Shown: piece after piece, positions 33,178 to 38,352 of the stretch
Position numbering within the stretch: the first letter of the stretch is position 1
Layout: each line of letters opens with the position of its first letter
Assembly (NCBI GenBank): GCA_902783315.1
Contig: CACZQK010000025.1
Span: 1 to 38,352 of the forward strand
DNA: 38,352 nt
Direction: 5' to 3'
Source of the DNA: an uncultured Erysipelotrichaceae bacterium
GTDB lineage: Bacteria; Bacillota_I; Bacilli_A; RF39; UBA660
Position numbers and translations under genes: made by a program
Notes under the pieces: model-generated
Seen by the model: only the letters and a program-made list of their open reading frames with translations
The model's database searches: none
What the model was told of the DNA's origin: nothing

Positions 33178-34371
33178 ATGAAGATAAAAACAATATTACC
33201 TGTATTTATAATATTAAGTATTTTTTCATTTTTTAATACGTATGCTGCAGAAGATTTACCACTTACATATACGGAGGCCAGATATAGTCAAGGAGATGAT
33301 TCAGGAACCAATATTTGGTATTCAGTAATACCTTCTAAATATAAAATGCATTACTCTTATGGAAAAGATCAAATTCATGAATTGGAAAAGCCAACTACTA
33401 ACGCTAAACGTCACCATGCGACATTAGCAATCAACGCTGAATATATGGGGTTAGTAGATTATAATGGGACTCTTTTACAAGCCGGAGCTGACGTCTCACA
33501 ATATGACTTTTATATGAAACCTAATACGGAAGATTCAACTACTGCGGCCAACATGTATGCTACTAATCCAACATCTACTGATGTAGGAATTGATTTATCA
33601 TATGCTATAAACCCAAGATGGTGCACTGGAATGTGTTTTGTAACAATGATTCGTGATGGCATTCGTGTATATGACGATGAAAATAATTATTCGGGAACAG
33701 GAAATTTAGTTGAAAGAAGGCACCCCAGAACTTGGATTGCAATTGATTCAGAGGGAAATCAATTCGTTGCTGTCTCAGCTGGTAGAAATGAGCCTTTAAA
33801 TGACACAGACTTTAGTCTATCACAAGCCGGATTAACTTTTGATGAAATAATAGCTGCCACCCATGAGTATTTTACAACGGATATTAAGTATTTATACAAT
33901 CTAGATGGTGGAGGCTCATCAGCTTTCGTTTATAAAGGAAATATGCTAAATCCAAAATATGATGATAATTTTACTACAGAAAGAGAAGTTCGAGGAATAT
34001 ACTATTGGAAAGTAGATGATTATACTATTGAATATGACTTAGATGGTGGCATCTTACCAGCAAATTTAGAAAATCCAGAAAAATATAATGTTGATACAAA
34101 CGATATAAAATTAAATAACCCAGTCAAAGATGGTTATGAATTTACAGGTTGGATTGAAACAATTGATAAAGAAACAACTGAAAATATTCAAAAAGAAATA
34201 GTAATATCTCCAAATAAAATAGGTAATCGCAAATATGTAGCTACTTATAAAAAAATAGATAATATCAAAAATCCAATTACAAGTAGAAAAAGTTATATAA
34301 TTATATTTGGGGTATTATCTTTAATAGTTGGAGGATTAATAATTCTTAAAATAAAACATGTACAAAATTAA
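33178..34371 (+). CDS. secreted phosphodiester glycosidase (NAGPA domain) with InlB-type repeat and NPxT anchor
   Basis: 397 residues: signal peptide (about 1-23, ending TYA), then the NAGPA/DUF2233 domain with its motifs INAEYMG, RRHPRTWIAID and LDGGGSSAF, the last two being the conserved active-site loops. Next an InlB B-repeat of the Listeria-Bacteroides type (about 283-360; YTIEYDLDGGILPANLENPE, KDGYEFTGWIE). The end reads KNPITSR, a TM helix and KIKHVQN. It probably acts at the cell surface on N-acetylglucosamine-phosphodiester-type glycans. AAAGGAAA SD, co-transcribed with the gene at 32595, next to the large NPxT surface protein. Confidence 0.85.
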   Translation: MKIKTILPVFIILSIFSFFNTYAAEDLPLTYTEARYSQGDDSGTNIWYSVIPSKYKMHYSYGKDQIHELEKPTTNAKRHHATLAINAEYMGLVDYNGTLLQAGADVSQYDFYMKPNTEDSTTAANMYATNPTSTDVGIDLSYAINPRWCTGMCFVTMIRDGIRVYDDENNYSGTGNLVERRHPRTWIAIDSEGNQFVAVSAGRNEPLNDTDFSLSQAGLTFDEIIAATHEYFTTDIKYLYNLDGGGSSAFVYKGNMLNPKYDDNFTTEREVRGIYYWKVDDYTIEYDLDGGILPANLENPEKYNVDTNDIKLNNPVKDGYEFTGWIETIDKETTENIQKEIVISPNKIGNRKYVATYKKIDNIKNPITSRKSYIIIFGVLSLIVGGLIILKIKHVQN

Positions 34372-34388
34372 CTTGTATATGTTTTTAT
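34353..34388 (+). terminator. intrinsic terminator overlapping the glycosidase stop
   Basis: AAAACATGTACAA (34353-34365) pairs with TTGTATATGTTTT (34373-34385, one G-U) around a 7-nt loop and continues into T. The TAA stop is in the loop. Confidence 0.8.
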
Positions 34389-34421
34389 TTAATAAATTTA
34401 TTTTTTTAAAGTATTTACATT

Positions 34422-34430
34422 TGTTATAAT
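34422..34430 (+). promoter_or_regulatory. extended -10 promoter of the M48 protease gene
   Basis: TG-T-TATAAT, the same extended -10 as before ylbL, 47 nt before the ATG. The -35 region is only a T run. Confidence 0.5.
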
Positions 34431-34476
34431 GAATTGTAAAATAAAAACATAAATAAGAGACAAAAAGGAGTAAAGT

Positions 34477-36078
34477 ATGAAAAAGAGTTTATTAGGTATA
34501 TCGTTATTAACAATTACTGGATTATACGGTTTATTAGCAGCTGTAATTATATTAATAACACTATTAACAGATATTCCAGTATTATATGGAATTATTACTA
34601 GTATTATTATTTTAATAGTTCAATTTTTAATATCTCCATTTTTAACAGACATAACGATGAAATGGTTTTATAAAGCCAAGTTTAATCACGAAATTCCTGA
34701 ATATTTAAAAAATTTCATCGAAGAAGTATGCAAAAATAATAAAATGAAATATCCTCGTATTGGATATATTGATGATGGGGCACCTAACGCCTTTACTTAT
34801 GGTCACACAAAAAATAATGCCCGCATAGTTATTACAAGAGGTATTTTAGAGCTTTTAGATGAAGAAGAAGTAAAAAGTGTAGTAGCACATGAGTTGGGAC
34901 ATGCATCTCACTATGATATGCTATTTATGACAGTTGCTCAATTAGTTCCTCTTGTCTTATATGCAATTTATGAGATTCTCTTAAGGACAGACAACAGTTC
35001 TAATAGTGATAATGACAATTCGTATGGAGCTATTATTGGTATTGTTGCCTATATATTATATGTCATTAGTAACTATATTTTATTAGCTTTATCTAGAACA
35101 AGAGAATACTATGCCGATAGTTTCTCGTTAGAAGCAACTAAAAATCCTAATGCCTTAGCTTCAGCATTAGTAAAGATAGGCTATGGTTTATCAACCGCAC
35201 CTAAAAGTTCTAAGCATTCTGCTGCGAGTTCAAATGCACTAGGAATTTTTGATGCTAAAACCTCAAAATCATTAGTTGTTACCAGTATTGAAAATAACGA
35301 AATTTCTAAAGACAATATTAAACAAGCTATGAAATGGGAACAATGGAATATATGGGCTAAGTGGTATGAAATAAATTCAACACACCCACTAATTTCCAAA
35401 AGACTTTTGGCTATATCTAGTAGAAGTAAAGAATTTAACCAAGACCCATATATAGTATTTGATTTAAAAAAAGAAGAATCATATGTAGATGACTTTTTAA
35501 AAGAAGCCTTTATCAGCTTTTTACCAGGCTTTACTATAATAGTGGGATTAATTGCCTTATTATTAACATTGGAAGGTGAAACAACTTCAATACTTTTAGT
35601 AACTGGAATAACACTATTATTGTTTGGATTATCATCATTATTAAAATTTTCAAAGAAATATCCTAACAAAAATTATAAACTAGCACAAGTAAAGGATTTA
35701 TTAAGCGAAGTAAAAGTATCCCATATTACTGCTATTCCATGTAGTTTAGAAGGAACAATAATTGGTAGGGGAAATCCAGGTTGTATTTTTAATGAAGATT
35801 TTGTTTTAAAAGACAAATCAGGAATTATATTTTTAGATTATAATCAACCTATAAAAATAGTAAACAAAATATTTGCTCTTTTCTTATCAAAAGAATACTT
35901 TGACAAAAATATCAAAGTTACTGGATGGTATCGTAGAAGTCCAGTACCATATATTGAACTAAAAAGCATGGAAATTGATGGAAAGATAAAGAAAATTTAT
36001 ACTTATAGATTTCAATTAGTACTCTATATAATAATATTAATAGTAGCTTTACTTACACTTGGAATTGCCTTAACGTAA
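34477..36078 (+). CDS. M48 family membrane metalloprotease (HtpX-like) with C-terminal extension
   Basis: 533 residues. Two TM helices (about 8-30, 34-56), the zinc site H138-ELG-H142 in VVAHELGHASHYD with third ligand E210 in SRTREYYADS, and two TM helices between them. Then a soluble part, a TM pair (~347-385), a C-terminal beta-rich domain (about 400-505: LEGTIIGRGNPGCIFNED, IFLDYNQPI, VTGWYRRSPVPYIEL) and a final TM helix. HtpX proteins are ~290 residues, so the extension of ~200 is lineage-type; I recall it from other M48 members but not its role. SD AAGGAG. Membrane quality-control protease is the likely job. Confidence 0.85.
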   Translation: MKKSLLGISLLTITGLYGLLAAVIILITLLTDIPVLYGIITSIIILIVQFLISPFLTDITMKWFYKAKFNHEIPEYLKNFIEEVCKNNKMKYPRIGYIDDGAPNAFTYGHTKNNARIVITRGILELLDEEEVKSVVAHELGHASHYDMLFMTVAQLVPLVLYAIYEILLRTDNSSNSDNDNSYGAIIGIVAYILYVISNYILLALSRTREYYADSFSLEATKNPNALASALVKIGYGLSTAPKSSKHSAASSNALGIFDAKTSKSLVVTSIENNEISKDNIKQAMKWEQWNIWAKWYEINSTHPLISKRLLAISSRSKEFNQDPYIVFDLKKEESYVDDFLKEAFISFLPGFTIIVGLIALLLTLEGETTSILLVTGITLLLFGLSSLLKFSKKYPNKNYKLAQVKDLLSEVKVSHITAIPCSLEGTIIGRGNPGCIFNEDFVLKDKSGIIFLDYNQPIKIVNKIFALFLSKEYFDKNIKVTGWYRRSPVPYIELKSMEIDGKIKKIYTYRFQLVLYIIILIVALLTLGIALT

Positions 36079-36107
36079 AACACCCAGAATTAATTCTGAG
36101 TGTTTTT
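36077..36107 (+). terminator. intrinsic terminator
   Basis: AAAACAC..CAGAA-TTAA-TTCTG..GTGTTTTT, a 12-bp stem with one C-A mismatch and a TTAA loop, followed by T. It directly follows the M48 stop. Confidence 0.85.
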
Positions 36108-36114
36108 ATCATCG

Positions 36115-36143
36115 TTGCACAGAGTGTTTTCCCATGATATAAT
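36115..36143 (+). promoter_or_regulatory. promoter of tkt
   Basis: TTGCAC (36115-36120), a 17-nt spacer, TATAAT (36138-36143), with SD AGGAGGAG at 36153-36160. Confidence 0.75.
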
Positions 36144-36166
36144 AAACTAAATAGGAGGAGAAATCT

Positions 36167-38146
36167 ATGATGAATCAAATTAATGATATCTCAGAAATTA
36201 ATCAAGAAAAAATAATAAGTCAAATTAGATGTTTAGGAATTGATATGATACATGAAGCAAATAGTGGGCATCCAGGAATTGTACTAGGGGCAGCACCTAT
36301 TTTATATTCTCTTTATGCCCATCATTTGAATATTGATCCAAAATATCCTAACTACTTTAATAGAGATCGCTTTGTAATGTCCGCAGGTCATGGGGCTTCA
36401 CTATTATATGCAGTTTTATATATGGCAGGATATGATCTTACTTTAGATGATTTAAAAAGATTTCGTCAAATAGATTCTAAAACACCAGGACACCCCGAAT
36501 ATGGAATAACCCCAGGAGTAGATTGTACAACAGGACCATTAGGTCAAGGAATAGCCACTGCTGTTGGTATGGCTATAGCTGAGGCAAACTTAAATGCTAG
36601 ATATAAAAATTTAATTAACCACTATACATATGTATTATGTGGAGACGGCGACTTAATGGAAGGAATTTCTTATGAAGCCTGCTCCTTAGCTGGAACCTTG
36701 AAATTAAACAAATTAATCGTTTTATATGACTCTAATAGCATTTGTCTAGATGGGGAGACAAACAAAACATTTAATGAAGATATTTCTATGAGATTTATTT
36801 CTCAAGGTTGGAATGTAATTAAAGTGGAAGATGGTAATAACTTTGAGATGATTAATACAGCTATCAACGAAGCCAAGGCAAGTACCGATAAACCAACCCT
36901 AATAGAAGTAAAAACAATAATTGGAAAATATTCTTCCTTAGAAGGGACAAACAAAGTTCATGGAAAGCCTTTAACAGAAGAAGATATTACTAAAATTAAA
37001 GAAAAATTAGAAATTAGAGATATTCCTTTTGCTATTAGTCAAAAGGAAATAGAAGAATTTCAATATATTATTAAGGAAAGATGTCAAAATCTAAATCAAA
37101 AGTTTGAAGAAAAACTATCACACGAAGAAGAACAAGTTCAACAAGAAATAAACTATTTCCGTAGCTATGATAAAAGTATAGAATTAAAAGATTTCTTTTA
37201 TGATGCACCAGAATCAAAAAAAGAATCCCCAAGAGACACGTCATCTAAAATTTTAAATGCTCTTGTAAAAGACTGCCCCTACATGCTAGGTGGAAGTGCT
37301 GACTTATTTACCTCAACAAAAGTCTATATCAATGATGGGGGAGACTTTCAAAAAAATAATTACTTAGGAAAAAACATTTATTATGGTGTAAGAGAACATG
37401 CTATGGCTGCTATTAACAATGGATTAGCACTATGTGGCTTTCGCCCATATGCCGCAACTTATTTAGCTTTTAGTGATTATTTAAAACCATCCCTTCGCTT
37501 AACTTCAATGATGAATCTTTCAAACATTTACATATTTACTCATGATTCAATAAGTGTTGGGGAAGATGGACCAACACATCAACCAGTAGAACAATTATTA
37601 GCCTTAAGATCATTACCTAATCTAGATGTTTTTAGACCAGCAGACGCCAATGAAGTAATAGGCTCTTACAAAACTATTCTTGAAAAGAAAAATGGTCCTA
37701 GTGCCATTCTACTATCAAGAAACAGTTTGCCAATTCTTGAAGAAACAAAAGCTAATGAAATAGAACGTGGAGGTTATATTGCATTAGACACTATGAAAAA
37801 ACCAGACTGTATAATTTTATCATCAGGAGAAGAATTACATTTGGCTTTAGAAGTTGCCAAAAATTTAAAGGTAAAAGGAATTGAAATAAGGGTAGTCTCA
37901 ATCCCTAATTTAGGAAGATTCTTAAAACAAGACGAAGAATATATTGAAAATATATTACCGGTAGAAATAAGAAAAATAGTTGTAGAATCATCATCTAGTT
38001 TTTCTTGGAATAAATTAATATATAACAGCAAGAATTTAATTACTCTAGATGAATTTGGAACATGTGGCAAAAAAGAAGATGTCTATAAAAGGTATGGATT
38101 TGATATAACTTCATTAGAAGAGAAAATAGAAAATTTATTAAAGTAA
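36167..38146 (+). CDS. tkt: transketolase
   Basis: 659 residues, the normal length for bacterial transketolase. ThDP-binding domain: GHPG (H35), AGHGA (H74), GPLGQG (123-128), and the ThDP/metal loop GDGDLMEG (159-166). The Pyr domain has the catalytic-type sequence REHAMAAINNG and the SVGEDGPTHQP loop, and the C-terminal domain ends in a FGTCGKKEDVYKRYG motif near the end. It moves two-carbon units between pentose, triose and tetrose/hexose phosphates in the non-oxidative pentose phosphate pathway. Strong promoter and SD of its own. sirA follows, as in B. subtilis. Confidence 0.96.
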   Translation: MMNQINDISEINQEKIISQIRCLGIDMIHEANSGHPGIVLGAAPILYSLYAHHLNIDPKYPNYFNRDRFVMSAGHGASLLYAVLYMAGYDLTLDDLKRFRQIDSKTPGHPEYGITPGVDCTTGPLGQGIATAVGMAIAEANLNARYKNLINHYTYVLCGDGDLMEGISYEACSLAGTLKLNKLIVLYDSNSICLDGETNKTFNEDISMRFISQGWNVIKVEDGNNFEMINTAINEAKASTDKPTLIEVKTIIGKYSSLEGTNKVHGKPLTEEDITKIKEKLEIRDIPFAISQKEIEEFQYIIKERCQNLNQKFEEKLSHEEEQVQQEINYFRSYDKSIELKDFFYDAPESKKESPRDTSSKILNALVKDCPYMLGGSADLFTSTKVYINDGGDFQKNNYLGKNIYYGVREHAMAAINNGLALCGFRPYAATYLAFSDYLKPSLRLTSMMNLSNIYIFTHDSISVGEDGPTHQPVEQLLALRSLPNLDVFRPADANEVIGSYKTILEKKNGPSAILLSRNSLPILEETKANEIERGGYIALDTMKKPDCIILSSGEELHLALEVAKNLKVKGIEIRVVSIPNLGRFLKQDEEYIENILPVEIRKIVVESSSSFSWNKLIYNSKNLITLDEFGTCGKKEDVYKRYGFDITSLEEKIENLLK

Positions 38147-38150
38147 AAGA

Positions 38151-38211
38151 AAAAAGCTTACAAAAACACCAAAAGACAAAATTAGACCAAAAAAAATTGT
38201 AAGCTTTTTTT
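38151..38211 (+). terminator. large terminator hairpin between tkt and sirA
   Basis: AAAAAGCTTACAA (38151-38163) pairs perfectly with TTGTAAGCTTTTT (38197-38209) over a 33-nt loop, then more T. The T run adjoins GGTGA, the SD of sirA, so any sirA transcript from tkt must pass this hairpin. Confidence 0.75.
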
Positions 38212-38220
38212 GGTGATAAA

Positions 38221-38352
38221 ATGAAAACATATTATATCTTTCAAATAAAAAAAGAATTTATCAGCTTATATAAAGAAACCCCGAGTACATTATTCCATAT
38301 TTTAAGAAGTATTTATTACTTAGACAAGACAGAAGTAGAATATGGTTATAAT
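38221..38352 (+). CDS. sirA: SirA-like sporulation inhibitor of replication (5' part)
   Basis: 44 residues to the window edge: MKTYYIFQIKKEFISLYKET, then LFHILRSIYYLDKTEVEYG. This fits the N-terminus of the SirA family, which starts with a 'yYiy.ik.ef...y..' pattern. The order tkt-sirA (yneE) is that of B. subtilis, which strengthens the call. SirA binds DnaA and blocks replication initiation in sporulating Bacillus. SD GGTGA is 4-5 nt before the ATG, with no room for a normal promoter between terminator and start. Confidence 0.7.
   Translation, partial: MKTYYIFQIKKEFISLYKETPSTLFHILRSIYYLDKTEVEYGYN

Overview
The window is AT-rich with tightly packed genes, SD-led starts, small-loop intrinsic terminators and CCA encoded in both tRNAs. 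Together with homologues of ylbJ, ylbL, sirA-tkt, yitT and fur, this points to a low-GC Bacilli-type Firmicute, plausibly one of the uncultured gut lineages near Erysipelotrichales or the RF39-type 'Tenericutes'. The lineage is inferred from sequence character and gene content only. TGG is the Trp codon, and TGA acts as a stop (for example the ATGA overlap of the two-component genes), so this is the standard bacterial code rather than the Mycoplasma code.

Layout. 1-63 is the start of a leftward gene. 152-1512 encodes two type IV-like pseudopilins. 1525-4864 holds ylbJ (leftward) and, diverging from it, the Lon-like PDZ protease ylbL/sdrC with two envelope proteins. 5131-7070 is an OmpR-type response regulator and its histidine kinase. 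7361-11792 carries YitT, a degenerate glutamate-racemase-like protein, two tandem PlsC-type acyltransferases, an HSL-type esterase and a DUF1307/YehR-like lipoprotein: a membrane and lipid block. 11804-13553 is a scar zone with tRNA-Arg(CCG), a DUF523 C-terminal remnant, a glycerophosphodiester phosphodiesterase, tRNA-Thr(CGT) and a frameshifted fragment that looks like the tail of a serine recombinase. 13592-17610 mixes two large unrecognised leftward genes with an orphan YefM-like antitoxin ORF and an RsuA-type pseudouridine synthase.

17714-19026 is a metal-homeostasis operon: a Fur-family repressor behind a 17-bp dyad, followed by an ArsP_2-type ten-TM exporter. An 11-bp core of that dyad recurs in the promoter of the divergent unknown gene. 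19141-27638 is the least understood stretch. It holds two tandem paralogues with an N-terminal winged-helix-like segment and TPR-like helices (the second broken by an in-frame TAA and an A-tract frameshift), three further unknown soluble proteins and a MacB-type ABC exporter. 27767-34371 is a cell-surface block: a 1528-residue SdrD/MucBP-type adhesin and a phosphodiester glycosidase with an InlB-type repeat, both ending in K-N-P-x-T, a TM helix and a basic tail. 34477-38352 has an M48 membrane protease, transketolase and the start of sirA, in the same tkt-sirA order as Bacillus subtilis.

I found no CRISPR array, intact transposase, prophage or sortase gene. The most interesting signals are the broken winged-helix/TPR paralogue pair, the shared NPxT anchors, the duplicated Fur-type operator core, the gene remnants next to both tRNAs, and recurrent promoters whose -10 box lies directly beside a GGTG-type SD.
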